A stretch of 64,000 nt of DNA, taken from Thermohalobaculum sp965247385. GTDB lineage: Bacteria > Pseudomonadota > Alphaproteobacteria > Rhodobacterales > Rhodobacteraceae. The stretch is from assembly GCA_965247385.1 (NCBI GenBank), contig CBDFHG010000002.1, positions 1,798,001 to 1,862,000 on the forward strand, written 5' to 3'. Positions 1-12,200 of the stretch are shown in pieces. The notes beneath the pieces are model-generated. The model did not search any database and was not told the DNA's origin. It saw only the letters and a program-made list of their open reading frames with translations. How positions within the stretch are numbered: position 1 is the stretch's first letter; each line of letters starts with the position of its first letter. A program made the translations under genes and the position numbers.

Positions 1-50
1 TCCATTGCCTGCCCCCTCCGTTGTTGTCAATGATGACAGAGGGTAGCTGA
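1..50 (-). mobile_element. End of an ISL3-type element, running off the left edge
   Basis: The reverse complement of this stretch matches the segment at about 27,932-27,980 almost base for base, including the block that precedes the start codon of the ISL3 transposase remnant there. The candidate start codon of the element here is the CAT at 3-5, so the transposase would read leftward out of the window. The match stops near position 48 (AATCAG on the minus strand), which marks the likely element boundary. Only the end is visible; whether the element beyond the edge is intact cannot be seen. Confidence 0.5.
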
Positions 51-323
51 TTAGTGACCGCTTCAAGCTGGGCAAATGCGCACGGTGTCAACCGTCCAGG
101 AACCCATCCTGAAAGAAGTCGTGCGATATCAGAATTTCATGATTCACCGTCTTGGTCGAGAAGATGGAGAGCCAGAAGCCTTGGACGATGCCGCCAGGCC
201 CGGACACGGGCCTGGCTTTCATTGCCTGCGCGGGGCGACCGAAGCGCGACTGCACCAGGGCGCGTAAGTTCGACCCCGCCGAATGGCGGATTCGCGTCGC
301 GGCTTCGTACATCGAACACGTGC
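51..323. other. Intergenic, no supported gene
   Basis: Several short overlapping reading frames exist, but none has a recognisable motif, a ribosome binding site or codon use like the neighbouring genes. The stretch lies between an IS end and the stop codon of the phosphonoacetate hydrolase gene and probably holds its 3' flank and decayed sequence. Confidence 0.4.
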
Positions 324-1568
324 TCAGAGAGCCGCAGCCGTTGTGGCATAGAAGAACGCATCAAAGTTGCGCAGGTCTGGTTTGCCGGGCAGATCAATGA
401 CACGGTTTACGATGAACGGAACGGTCTGTTCGGTCAGACCACCGTGACTGCGCAGCGGCTCGTTCAGCGCGGCCAGATCGTGCCGATGCTCGGACGTGCC
501 GATGCAGATATTTTCACCCGAAACCATCACGATGTCGCCGATGCGGTCCCCAGGTAACTCGAAACGCTTGATGGCATCCTCCTTTTCGAGCACCAGTATG
601 ATGCCGTCGGTCGCTTCCAGCTTTGCAACGATATCGGATCTGTTGACTTCTGCAGGCAAATAGGCAGTCGCAAACCCCCCCAGCGCACCGTGGTGTACGA
701 CATAAGGGTCGGTGATCGGCAGGATCACACGCACGACCGCCTCGCCCAGCCACTCATCCATCAGTTCTTGAACGTAGACAACCTTGGGTGAGCCATCTTC
801 ATGATGTTTCGGCTTCATGCCGTGATCGGCCGTGACGACGATCGCAGCGCCAAGAGCGTCGAGCTCGGTCAGGTATTTGTCGAACATCTTGTAGAAGGCT
901 TTTGCCTCGGGGTGATCCGGGGCGTATTTGTGCTGCACATAGTCTGTTGTGGTGAGGTACATCAGGTCCGGCTTCCACTCTTTCAGAAGCTTCACACCTG
1001 CTGCAAAAACGAACTCGGACAGTTCCGCCGAATAGACTTCCGGTTGCGCCATGCCCAACCACTCCGAGGCCTTCTCCTGGCCATGAACTGCGGTGGTAGA
1101 CGTGTCGGATTTCTCGGCCGAGAAGCACTTGGCCCGGTCGTCGTCGAAATTCAGACCGGCACCCAATAACGCGCGCAATTTATCCTTGGCAGTGACAACC
1201 GCGACCTTGGCACCCGCATCGTAGAATTGTTTGAAGACGGTCGGGGCGCGCAGGAAGCGGACATCGTTCATCATCACCTCTTCGCCGGTATCCGGGTCAA
1301 ACAGGAAGTTGCCGCAAATACCATGCACGATCGGTGGGCGTCCTGTGGCGATGGAGAGGTTGTTCGGGTTGGTGAAGGACGGGATCACCGAATGGGCCAA
1401 ACGGTCGGTCCCGGTCTTGCGCATGCGCTCCAGGGTCGGCATCAGGCCATCGGCGATGGCTACGTCCAAGTAGGCTGGCTCGCAGCCATCGAGGCAAATC
1501 GCAATCGCCGGAACCTTGGGCACCGGATATACACGTTCGTTTGCCTCGACAGGAGTTCGGATCGCCAT
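324..1568 (-). CDS. phnA: Phosphonoacetate hydrolase
   Basis: This 414-residue protein belongs to the alkaline phosphatase/nucleotide pyrophosphatase superfamily and most resembles phosphonoacetate hydrolase, which splits phosphonoacetate into acetate and phosphate using two zinc ions. Visible superfamily motifs in order are DGCEP near the N-terminus (metal-binding Asp), FTNPNN (nucleophile Thr region), DYVQHK (Asp and His ligands), ADHGM (Asp-His ligands) and RSHGG (last His ligand). The start at 1568 was chosen because it gives the family length, begins MAIRTPVEA, and has a GAGAGG ribosome binding site about nine bases upstream; an open frame continues 80 codons further but looks non-coding. 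No transporter or other phosphonate gene is next to it, so it may act alone in phosphorus scavenging. Substrate assignment is from family resemblance. Confidence 0.85.
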   Translation of the reverse strand: MAIRTPVEANERVYPVPKVPAIAICLDGCEPAYLDVAIADGLMPTLERMRKTGTDRLAHSVIPSFTNPNNLSIATGRPPIVHGICGNFLFDPDTGEEVMMNDVRFLRAPTVFKQFYDAGAKVAVVTAKDKLRALLGAGLNFDDDRAKCFSAEKSDTSTTAVHGQEKASEWLGMAQPEVYSAELSEFVFAAGVKLLKEWKPDLMYLTTTDYVQHKYAPDHPEAKAFYKMFDKYLTELDALGAAIVVTADHGMKPKHHEDGSPKVVYVQELMDEWLGEAVVRVILPITDPYVVHHGALGGFATAYLPAEVNRSDIVAKLEATDGIILVLEKEDAIKRFELPGDRIGDIVMVSGENICIGTSEHRHDLAALNEPLRSHGGLTEQTVPFIVNRVIDLPGKPDLRNFDAFFYATTAAAL

Positions 1569-1764
1569 GCTTCGGTTCCTCTCGCAATCGTTGTCATTTG
1601 GTGTGGTCTGCGTCATTCGGTTTCGTCTGGGGTTTTGAGAGCAGCAGGCCGGTTGTTTCTTCGCAGGGCGTGAAAAACCGCTCTTCATGCTCAATCCAGA
1701 TTTCAGTTCACGCCGTTCCACCGGATTTTCTGCGTCATGTCCAATATTCTTTTCGGATTTTGTC

Positions 1765-1779
1765 ATGCCAATATGGCAT
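1765..1779. promoter_or_regulatory. Short perfect dyad upstream of phnA
   Basis: The sequence ATGCCA-ATA-TGGCAT is a perfect dyad with 6-base arms and a 3-base spacer, about 200 bases upstream of the phnA start in otherwise AT-richer DNA. It could be an operator for a phosphonate-responsive regulator, but no regulator gene lies nearby. Weak evidence. Confidence 0.2.
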
Positions 1780-1843
1780 AGCAAGAAGGGTGAAAAAGTC
1801 GTCTCCAAATGTAAGTAATTAAATAAATGCTAATAAAACCACT

Positions 1844-2660
1844 CGCCGCGAGTATGCGCGGCACGGCGACCGATATGCAAGTGACCTGACGGACCGGGAG
1901 TGGGCGCTTGTCGCGCCATTCCTGCCGGCGCGCAAGGAAGATCGGCCGGCCGCGCCCGACGGAACTGCGCGATGTCTATGACGCCATCCTCTGCATGGCC
2001 TCGACGGGCTGCCAGTGGGCGATGATTGCGAACGATTTTCCGCCGCCCTCGACGGTTCAGCGTTACGTCCACGACTGGTGCGACAGCGGCCTGCTCAGGA
2101 CGATCAATCATCACCTGGTGATGGCGGCGCGGGAACTGGAGGGGCGCGAGGCTAGCCCCTCGGCCGGCGTGACCGACAGCCAGAGCGTGAAAACGACCGG
2201 GAGTGGAGGGGTTTGCGGCTGTGACGCCGGCAAGAAGATCAAGGGCCGCAAGCGCCACATCGTCACCGACACGCTCGGCCTGATGGTCGGGCTGATCGTC
2301 CACAGCGCCGATATTCAGGACCGCGACGGCGCGCCGGAGGTGCTCAAATCGATCCGCCACGCCTTCCCCTGGCTGCGTCACGTCTTCGCCGACGGCGGCT
2401 ACGCAGGACCGAAGCTGCGCGGCAAACTGGCAAAGATCGGCGACTGGACAATGGAGATTGTCAAACGCTCCGACACCGCCGAGGGTTTCGAGGTCATCCC
2501 CCGCCGATGGGTGGTCGAGCGCATGTTCGCATGGCTGAACCGATGCCGGAGATTGGCGAAAGACCGGGAAAAGACCAGCGCCAGCGCCGAGGCGTGGATT
2601 CTCATCGCTCATATCCGCCTCGTCACCCGATGCCTCGCAAGGTATTGCCATATCTCATAG
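1844..2660 (+). pseudogene. IS5-type transposase, frameshifted and lacking a clear start
   Basis: The translation carries the DDE pattern of the IS5/IS1031-like group: TDSQSVKTT with the first Asp, FADGGYAGPKLRG with the second, and ERMFAWLNRCRRL with the Glu. The N-terminal part (DRYASDLTDREWALVAPFLP) is encoded in one frame up to about 1930, then the reading continues as RPRPTELRDVYDAIL in another frame, so one frameshift separates the two parts. No in-frame start codon with a ribosome binding site precedes the N-terminal part, suggesting a truncated 5' end. Terminal inverted repeats were not found by eye. Some IS5-group elements make transposase by programmed frameshift, so activity is not fully excluded. 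Confidence 0.75.
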
Positions 2661-2861
2661 AGTTTCGAGTCGGACACTTAGAATGGCGGAATTTTACTCC
2701 GCGACGGTCAGACGAACCGACCGTTTCCGTGGTCCAGTATTGCTCCGGGATTTACAGGTTACAGATCCGAAATTTTTGACCTGTCATCAGTTCGCGGTGT
2801 TAGTAACAAATAGAAATGTCCGGTTCTGTAGCATATAGAGTGTCCGCTTTTGGTTTGATTG
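2661..2861. other. Intergenic IS debris
   Basis: This gap holds no gene. At 2799-2826 it contains an end-like motif (GTTAGTAACA, then TGTCCGGTT) also found inverted at 28,482-28,510 next to the N-terminus of an ISNCY-type transposase, so it is probably the leftover terminus of such an element. Confidence 0.35.
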
Positions 2862-3280
2862 AAAATGGTCATCTTGCGCGCCTGTGTTCTGGGCCGACGG
2901 CGAAAGCGTCTGAAGGACAGTACACTTCAGAAATACCGGGGCGACCTGGAACGGCGAATGGACAAGGTTATGGCTTGTCAGCCAACCAACAAAGACGGAA
3001 TTCGTCTGCGCAAACGCTCCGGCAAAGACCGTGACAGCCTGTTCACATTCATGACCGAACGCGACGTGCCGCCAACCAACAACGGCTCGGAACAAGCCAT
3101 CCGCCCCTCAACCACCTTGCGCAAGGTCACCGGGGGATTCCGCTCCAACCGGGGAGCCGACTTCTACGCCAACGTTCGCTCCGTCCTCAACACCGGAAAA
3201 CGGCAAGGCCTGTCTGCTTTCCAGGCAATCCAGGCCACCATCGCTGGAAAATCATTGAGCCAACCGGGTTGAGTAGTTAC
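2862..3280 (+). pseudogene. IS66 transposase, C-terminal remnant with IS end
   Basis: The open frame 2859-3272 encodes about 137 residues nearly identical to the last part of the IS66 transposase at 43,782-45,164 (shared stretches include RDVPPTNNGSEQAIRPSTT and GADFYANVRSVLNTGKRQG). The rest of the gene is missing. The remnant ends in GGGTTGAGTAGTTAC at 3266-3280, exactly the terminal inverted repeat of the intact copy, so the right end of the element is preserved. It stops only 16 bases from the stop codon of the giant autotransporter gene on the other strand. A 5'-deleted copy of the same insertion sequence. Confidence 0.85.
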
Positions 3281-3296
3281 CGACAGGGATACGGCG

Positions 3297-6200
3297 CTAA
3301 AAGCGGACTTCGCCTTTCAGCATGATCGCGTGATCGGCGGCACCGTCGCTACTCTCGTGGCGCTCGCCGGTCAAATTCAGCTCAAACAACGCGCCAAGTT
3401 CCCATTCCATCCCCAGGCGATAATTTCTGGCAGAGTCGCCGAAGGTCAGCTCGCTGTAGGGGGTCAGCAGCCCGCGCCCGCCGAACGCGGGCAGCCCGTA
3501 GCCAAGGCGCAGGTCCATGCGCGCGCCGTAATCCCGCTCGCCGTCGATCTTGTCGTGCAGGCCCTGTTGCCACAATCTTTGGGTGCCGCTGCCGGTCTTG
3601 CCGTAGCCGGGACTCAGGTTGAACGACAGCCCGCGCCCGTTTCCTCGCTCCAGGCGAATCAGGCCATTAACGCCCCATTCCCCATAGCTGTCCCGTCCCA
3701 CCAGGGTGCGCGCCCGGCCTTCCAGGGTCAGGCCCATGACCGGATTGCTGTAGCGCACGCCGCCACCCAGTTCGGCCCCGAAACCGGTCTCGCCGTCGCC
3801 GCCGTCATGCCGCACCCCGACCTCCAGGCTCGGCTCCAGCTGCGCCCCGTCTGCCAGCGTGTGCGTCCGGCTCCCTTCCAGGATCATCCGCACCCGCCGC
3901 GCGTCCACCGTCAGGGCTGCCATCTCATCGCTACCCTCCACTTCCATCTCCGTCAGCAAAGCGTCGCCCTTGAGCCGGAGCGTGGTCGCGCCCACCTTCA
4001 ACAACCGGCCGAGGCCGCCCACGGCCACGGTGCGCATCTCGACATCGCTCGACGCTTGCTGCGTCTCATCGGCGATCTCCAGATCGCCCCAGCCGTAGCC
4101 CACGGTGGCCCACAGATCCAGCTTCCCCGAAAGCGCGCTCCAGCCCACATAGGGATGGAAGCTGGTGAGGTCCAACTCATAATCACCGCTACGACCGGGG
4201 ACGCTGTAGTCCAGATCGACCCGACTCCAGGACACCGCCAGGCCGACCAGCAGGTCGTCGCGCAGGCGGGCGTCCGCGCCCAGATGGGCGCTGAACAGGT
4301 CGCCGTCCCAGTCCACCGCCCCGCCGGAACCGTCGAGGTTGCTGTAGTCGCCCGCGCCCCAGAAGGCGAGCGAAGACAGACCGGGCGCGCCCGCCGCGGC
4401 GCGCGCATTCAGCGGCAAGACAAAGTCGCCGCCGCCGAGCAGATCTTTCAGGCTGAGCGTGCCGTCAGCCATAGCTTGCCCGTGGCTGGCGAGCGCGCCG
4501 GCCACGCCGGCCACGGTGGTCTGGCCGCCGAGATTGAAACTGCCCGCGCTGTCGGTGACGCCGTCAGCGCGAGCTTGTGTCACGCGCCGCGCAATCGCGC
4601 CCACCGTGTGGCCGGCGATGGCGCGGGCCACTTCCGGCAGAATCGTGCGGTTGAGGTCGGCTGGTTCAGGCGCGGAGCCCGCGGCTGTGCCGGTTATCCT
4701 GGTCTCGGCAACGGGATTGCCGGCGAGGTCGGTCACGCTGCCCGCGGCAAGGGTCAGGGTGAAGGCTGTCGCTCGCGGGGTGATGCTGATGGTGTAGGTG
4801 GTGCCATTGCTTGCCTTGTCACTCGCGCTTGCCCGGCGAGTCGCTCGCGGGGTGATGCTGATGGTGGTGCTGGGGGCGCTGGCCGGGGTCACACTATTCA
4901 CCACGACGTCGCCGGACGCCACAATGTCTTTGGAAACGGAGAAATCATCCACCGCCAAACCGGTTACCGCCTCGGAGAAGGTAATGTCGTAATCCTGCGC
5001 CGTGCCAATCACACCTTCGGCAATGGTGCCAATCACATCTTCGGCAATGGTGCCGAGGGTCACCGTCGGCGGAGTGGTGTCCATCAGAGTCCTTGCAGAA
5101 AACTCTGTAGAAGTAATCATCCCAGCAGAATTTATTGCTGTAATGGTATACTTGTACTCTGTGTCAGCATCCAGGTTCTCATCAGTGGCAGTCAATGCAT
5201 TGCCTGAAAACACTACTACATCAGCACCGCCATCAACAACTCTGGTCAGGGTATAACTTTCGGCATTATCCACTGCACCCCATGAGAGTGCTATGCTGGT
5301 ATCAGTGATTGTTCCTTCAGAAAGTACAGTTGGTTCAGGCGGGGTCGCGGCCACGGTGACGGTGAAGGTCTGGCTGTCGGATTCGCCAAGGGTGTTGCTA
5401 CCATTGTTGTCGGTCACCGTGTAGGTCAGGGTGGTGGCGCTCGCCGCCTCGGTCGGCGTGCCCGTGAGCTTGCGGGTGTCCTCATCGAACCTCAGACCCG
5501 CCGGCAGGGCGGCGCCCCCCGGCCCGGTCAGGGTGTAGCGCAGGGTGCCGGTGCCGCCGATGCCCTCCGGCAGGGTCACGTCGACCGCCGTACCCACGGT
5601 ATAGAACTGGTCGTCCGGCTTGTCGGGCAGCGCCACGTCGTCGTTCACGGTGACGGTGAAGGTCTGGCTGGCGGTGGCGTCATTGGTGTCGGTCACTGTG
5701 TAGGTCAGCACGGTGCTCGCCGCCGCGGTCGGCGTGCCGGACAGTGTGCGTGTGCCGGCGTTAAAGTCCAGTCCGTCCGGCAGGTCGGCACCCGCCGGCC
5801 CGGTCAGGGTGTAGCTCAGGGTGCCGGTGCCGCCGGTGGCCGCCGACAGGGCCAGGGGGGTGATCAGCGTGCCCGCGGTATAGCTCTGGGCGGGCGGCGC
5901 GCTCAGCGCCAGGCCGTCGCTCACGGTGACCATGAAGGTCTGGCTGGTGGTGGCACCATTGGCGTCGGTCACCGTGTAGGTCAGTTCGGTGATCGCCGCC
6001 GCGGTCGGCGTGCCCGTGAGCCTGCGGCTGGCCGAATTGAAGGTCAGACCCGCCGGCGGATCGGTCAGGGCGTAGATCAGGGGCGCGGTGCCGCCGGTCG
6101 CTTCCGGCAGCTCCAGGTCGGTGATCGTCGTGTCCAGGGTATAGCCCTGGTCGCCCGCCGTGGTCAGCACCAGGCCGTCGTTCACGGTGACGGTGAAGGT

Positions 6201-9200
6201 CTGGCTGGTGCTGGCACCATTGGCGTCGGTCACTGTGTAGGTCAGCACGGTGCTCGCCGCCGCGGTCGGCGTGCCGGACAGTGTGCGTGTGCCGGCGTTA
6301 AAGTCCAGTCCGTCCGGCAGGTCGGCACCCGCCGGCCCGGTCAGGGTGTAGCTCAGGGTGCCGGTGCCGCCGGTGGCCGCCGACAGGGCCAGGGGGGTGA
6401 TCAGCGTGCCCGCGGTATAGCTCTGGGCGGGCGGCGCGCTCAGCGCCAGGCCGTCGCTCACGGTGACCATGAAGGTCTGGCTGGTGGTGGCACCATTGGC
6501 GTCGGTCACCGTGTAGGTCAGTTCGGTGATCGCCGCCGCGGTCGGCGTGCCCGTGAGCCTGCGGCTGGCCGAATTGAAGGTCAGACCCGCCGGCGGATCG
6601 GTCAGGGCGTAGGTCAGGGGCGCGGTGCCGCCGGTCGCTTCCGGCAGCTCCAGGTCGGTGATCGCCGTGTCCAGGGTATAGCCCTGGGCACCCGGCGCGT
6701 TCAGCGCCAGGCCGTCGTTCACGGTGACGGTGAAGGTCTGGCTGGCGGTGGCGTCATTGGTGTCGGTCACCGTGTAGGTCAGTTCGGTGATCGCCGCCGC
6801 GGTCGGCGTGCCCGTGAGCCTGCGGCTGGCCGAATTGAAGGTCAGACCCGCCGGCGGATCGGTCAGGGCGTAGGTCAGGGGCGCGGTGCCGCCGGTCGCT
6901 TCCGGCAGGATCAGGGCGTCGATTGCCGTGTCCAGGGTATAGCCCTGGGCACCCGGCGCGTTCAGCGCCAGGCCGTCGTTCACGGTGACGGTGAAGGTCT
7001 GGCTGGCGGTGGCGTCATTGGTGTCGGTCACTGTGTAGGTCAGCACGGTGCTCGCCGCCGCGGTCGGCGTGCCGGACAGCGTGCGGCTGGCTGCGGTAAA
7101 GGTCAGACCCGTCGGCAGCCCGGTCAGGGTGTAGGTCAGGGTGCCGGTGCCACCGCTGGCTTCCAGCAGGACCAGGTTGGTGATCGCCGTGTCCACGGTA
7201 TAGCTCTGGTCGTCCGGCGCGGTCAGCGCCAGGCTGTCGTTCACGGTGACGGTGAAGGTCTGGCTGGTGGTGGCACCATTGGCGTCGGTCACCGTGTAGG
7301 TCAGTTCGGTGATCGCCGCCGTGCCCGGCGTGCCGGACAGCGTGCGGGTGCCGGCGTCAAAGCGCAGCCCGTCCGGCGGATCGGTCAGGGCGTAGGTCAG
7401 GGGCGCGGTGCCGCCGGTCGCTTCCGGCAGGGTCACGTCGACCGCCGTGTCCACGGTATAGCCCTGGTTGTCCACCGCCGCGCTCAGCACCAGGCGGCCG
7501 TTCACGGTGACGGTGAAGGTCTGGCTGGTGCTGGCGTCATTGGCGTCGGTCACCGTGTAGGTCAGTTCGGTGATCGCCGCCGTGCCCGGCGTGCCGGACA
7601 GCGTGCGGGTGCCGGCGTCAAAGCGCAGCCCGTCCGGCGGATCGGTCAGGGCGTAGATCAGGGGCGCGGTGCCGCCGGTCGCTTCCGGCAGCTCCAGGTC
7701 GGTGATCGCCGTGTCCAGGGTATAGCCCTGGGCACCCGGCGCGTTCAGCGCCAGGCCGTCGTTCACGGTGACGGTGAAGGTCTGGCTGGCGGTGGCGTCA
7801 TTGGTGTCGGTCACCGTGTAGGTCAGTTCGGTGATCGCCGCCGCGGTCGGCGTGCCCGTGAGCCTGCGGCTGGCCGAATTGAAGGTCAGACCCGCCGGCG
7901 GATCGGTCAGGGCGTAGGTCAGGGGCGCGGTGCCGCCGGTCGCTTCCGGCAGGATCAGGGCGTCGATTGCCGTGTCCAGGGTATAGCCCTGGGCACCCGG
8001 CGCGTTCAGCGCCAGGCCGTCGTTCACGGTGACGGTGAAGGTCTGGCTGGCGGTGGCGTCATTGGTGTCGGTCACTGTGTAGGTCAGCACGGTGCTCGCC
8101 GCCGCGGTCGGCGTGCCGGACAGCGTGCGGCTGGCTGCGGTAAAGGTCAGACCCGTCGGCAGCCCGGTCAGGGTGTAGGTCAGGGTGCCGGTGCCGCCGG
8201 TGGCCGCCGACAGGGCCAGGGGGGTGATCAGCGTGCCCGCGGTATAGCTCTGGGCGGGCGGCGCGCTCAGCGCCAGGCCGTCGCTCACGGTGACCATGAA
8301 GGTCTGGCTGGTGGTGGCGTCATTGGCGTCGGTCACCGTGTAGGTCAGCACGGTGACATCGGCCATGCCCGGCGTGCCGGACAGCGTGCGGTTGGTCGGA
8401 TTGAAGGCCAGACCCGCCGGCGGATCGGTCAGGGCGTAGATCAGGGGCGCGGTGCCGCCGGTCGCTTCCGGCAGCTCCAGGTCGGTGATCGTCGTGTCCA
8501 GGGTATAGCCTTGGTCGCCCGCCGTGGTCAGCACCAGGCCGTCGTTCACGGTGACGGTGAAGGTCTGGCTGGTGCTGGCGTCATTGGCGTCGGTCACCGT
8601 GTAGGTCAGTTCGGTGATCGCCGCCGCGGTCGGCGTGCCCGTGAGCCTGCGGCTGGCCGAATTGAAGGTCAGACCCGCCGGCGGATCGGTCAGGGCGTAG
8701 GTCAGGGGCGCGGTGCCGCCGGTCGCTTCCGGCAGGATCAGGGCGTCGATTGCCGTGTCCAGGGTATAGCCCTGGTCGCCCGCCGTGGTCAGCACCAGGC
8801 CGTCGTTCACGGTGACGGTGAAGGTCTGGCTGGCGGTGGCGTCATTGGTGTCGGTCACTGTGTAGGTCAGCACGGTGCTCGCCGCCGCGGTCGGCGTGCC
8901 GGACAGCGTGCGGCTGGCTGCGGTAAAGGTCAGACCCGTCGGCAGCCCGGTCAGGGTGTAGGTCAGGGTGCCGGTGCCACCGCTGGCTTCCAGCAGGACC
9001 AGGTCGGTGATCGCCGTGTCCACGGTATAGCTCTGGTCGTCCGGCGCGGTCAGCGCCAGGCTGTCGTTCACGGTGACGGTGACGGTCTGGCTGGTGCTGG
9101 CGTCATTGGCGTCGGTCACCGTGTAGGTCAGTTCGGTGATCGCCGCCGTGCCCGGCGTGCCGGACAGCGTGCGGGTGCCGGCGTCAAAGCGCAGCCCGTC

Positions 9201-12200
9201 CGGCGGATCGGTCAGGGCGTAGATCAGGGGCGCGGTGCCGCCGGTCGCTTCCGGCAGTTCCAGGTCGGTGATCGCCGTGTCCAGGGTATAGCCCTGGGCA
9301 CCCGGCGCGTTCAGCGCCAGGCCGTCGTTCACGGTGACGGTGAAGGTCTGGCTGGCGGTGGCGTCATTGGTGTCGGTCACTGTGTAGGTCAGCACGGTGC
9401 TCGCCGCCGCGGTCGGCGTGCCGGACAGCGTGCGGCTGGCTGCGGTAAAGGTCAGACCCGTCGGCAGCCCGGTCAGGGTGTAGCTCAGGGTGCCGGTGCC
9501 ACCGCTGGCTTCCAGCAGGACCAGGTCGGTGATCGCCGTGTCCACGGTATAGCTCTGGTCGTCCGGCGCGGTCAGCGCCAGGCTGTCGTTCACGGTGACG
9601 GTGACGGTCTGGCTGGTGCTGGCGTCATTGGCGTCGGTCACCGTGTAGGTCAGTTCGGTGATCGCCGCCGTGCCCGGCGTGCCGGACAGCGTGCGGGTGC
9701 CGGCGTCAAAGCGCAGCCCGTCCGGCAGATTGGTCAGGGCGTAGGTCAGGGGCGCGGTGCCGCCGGTGGCCGCCGGCAGCTCCAGCTCGGTGATCGTCGT
9801 GCCCAGGGTATAGCCCTGGTCGCCCGCCGTGGTCAGCACCAGGCCGTCGTTCACGGTGACGGTGAAGGTCTGGCTGGCGGTGGCGTCATTGGTGTCGGTC
9901 ACTGTGTAGGTCAGCACGGTGCTCGCCGCCGCGGTCGGCGTGCCGGACAGCGTGCGGCTGGCTGCGGTAAAGGTCAGACCCGTCGGCAGCCCGGTCAGGG
10001 TGTAGGTCAGGGTGCCGGTGCCACCGCTGGCTTCCAGCAGGACCAGGTCGGTGATCGCCGTGTCCACGGTATAGCTCTGGTCGTCCGGCGCGGTCAGCGC
10101 CAGGCTGTCGTTCACGGTGACGGTGAAGGTCTGGCTGGTGCTGGCGTCATTGGCGTCGGTCACCGTGTAGGTCAGTTCGGTGATCGCCGCCGTGCCCGGC
10201 GTGCCGGACAGCGTGCGGGTGCCGGCGTCAAAGCGCAGCCCGTCCGGCGGATCGGTCAGGGCGTAGGTCAGGGGCGCGGTGCCGCCGGTCGCTTCCGGCA
10301 GGATCAGGGCGTCGATTGCCGTGTCCAGGGTATAGCCCTGGTCGCCCGGCGCGGGCAGCGTCACGCCGTCGTTCACGGTGACATCAAAGGTCTGGCTGGT
10401 GCTGGCACCATTGGCGTCGGTCACTGTGTAGGTCAGCACGGTGCTCGCCGCCGCGGTCGGCGTGCCGGACAGCGTGCGGCTGGCTGCGGTAAAGGTCAGA
10501 CCCGTCGGCAGCCCGGTCAGGGTGTAGCTCAGGGTGCCGGTGCCACCGCTGGCTTCCAGCAGGACCAGGTCGGTGATCGCCGTGTCCACGGTATAGCTCT
10601 GGTCGTCCGGCGCGGTCAGCGCCAGGCTGTCGTTCACGGTGACGGTGAAGGTCTGGCTGGTGCTGGCACCATTGGCGTCGGTCACCGTGTAGGTCAGTTC
10701 GGTGATCGCCGCCGTGCCCGGCGTGCCGGACAGCGTGCGGGTGCCGGCGTCAAAGCGCAGCCCGTCCGGCGGATCGGTCAGGGCGTAGATCAGGGGCGCG
10801 GTGCCGCCGGTCGCTTCCGGCAGTTCCAGGTCGGTGATCGCCGTGTCCAGGGTATAGCCCTGGGCACCCGGCGCGTTCAGCGCCAGGCCGTCGTTCACGG
10901 TGACGGTGAAGGTCTGGCTGGCGGTGGCGTCATTGGTGTCGGTCACTGTGTAGGTCAGCACGGTGCTCGCCGCCGCGGTCGGCGTGCCGGACAGCGTGCG
11001 GCTGGCTGCGGTAAAGGTCAGACCCGTCGGCAGCCCGGTCAGGGTGTAGGTCAGGGTGCCGGTGCCACCGCTGGCTTCCAGCAGGGCCAGGTCGGTGATC
11101 GCCGTGTCCACGGTATAGCTCTGGTCGTCCGGCGCGGTCAGCGCCAGGCTGTCGTTCACGGTGACGGTGAAGGTCTGGCTGGTGCTGGCACCATTGGCGT
11201 CGGTCACCGTGTAGGTCAGTTCGGTGATCGCCGCCGTGCCCGGCGTGCCGGACAGCGTGCGGGTGCCGGCGTCAAAGCGCAGCCCGTCCGGCAGATTGGT
11301 CAGGGCGTAGGTCAGGGGCGCGGTGCCGCCGGTGGCCGCCGGCAGCTCCAGCTCGGTGATCGTCGTGCCCAGGGTATAGCCCTGGTCGCCCGCCGTGGTC
11401 AGCACCAGGCCGTCGTTCACGGTGACGGTGAAGGTCTGGCTGGCGGTGGCGTCATTGGTGTCGGTCACTGTGTAGGTCAGCACGGTGCTCGCCGCCGCGG
11501 TCGGCGTGCCGGACAGCGTGCGGCTGGCTGCGGTAAAGGTCAGACCCGTCGGCAGCCCGGTCAGGGTGTAGATCAGGGTGCCGGTGCCACCGCTGGCTTC
11601 CAGCAGGACCAGGTCGGTGATCGCCGTGTCCACGGTATAGCTCTGGTCGTCCGGCGCGGTCAGCGCCAGGCTGTCGTTCACGGTGACGGTGAAGGTCTGG
11701 CTGGTGCTGGCGTCATTGGCGTCGGTCACCGTGTAGGTCAGTTCGGTGATCGCCGCCGTGCCCGGCGTGCCGGACAGCGTGCGGGTGCCGGCGTCAAAGC
11801 GCAGCCCGTCCGGCAGATTGGTCAGGGCGTAGGTCAGGGGCGCGGTGCCGCCGGTGGCCGCCGGCAGCTCCAGCTCGGTGATCGTCGTGCCCAGGGTATA
11901 GCCCTGGTCGCCCGCCGTGGTCAGCACCAGGCCGTCGTTCACGGTGACGGTGAAGGTCTGGCTGGCGGTGGCGTCATTGGTGTCGGTCACTGTGTAGGTC
12001 AGCACGGTGCTCGCCGCCGCGGTCGGCGTGCCGGACAGCGTGCGGCTGGCTGCGGTAAAGGTCAGACCCGTCGGCAGCCCGGTCAGGGTGTAGGTCAGGG
12101 TGCCGGTGCCACCGCTGGCTTCCAGCAGGACCAGGTCGGTGATCGCCGTGTCCACGGTATAGCTCTGGTCGTCCGGCGCGGTCAGCGCCAGGCTGTCGTT

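Noticed and set aside
3330..5207. A 625-codon plus-strand open frame opposite the barrel-coding region
   Set aside because: Antisense shadow of the conserved autotransporter barrel; low-complexity Ala/Gln/Arg composition and no recognisable motif.
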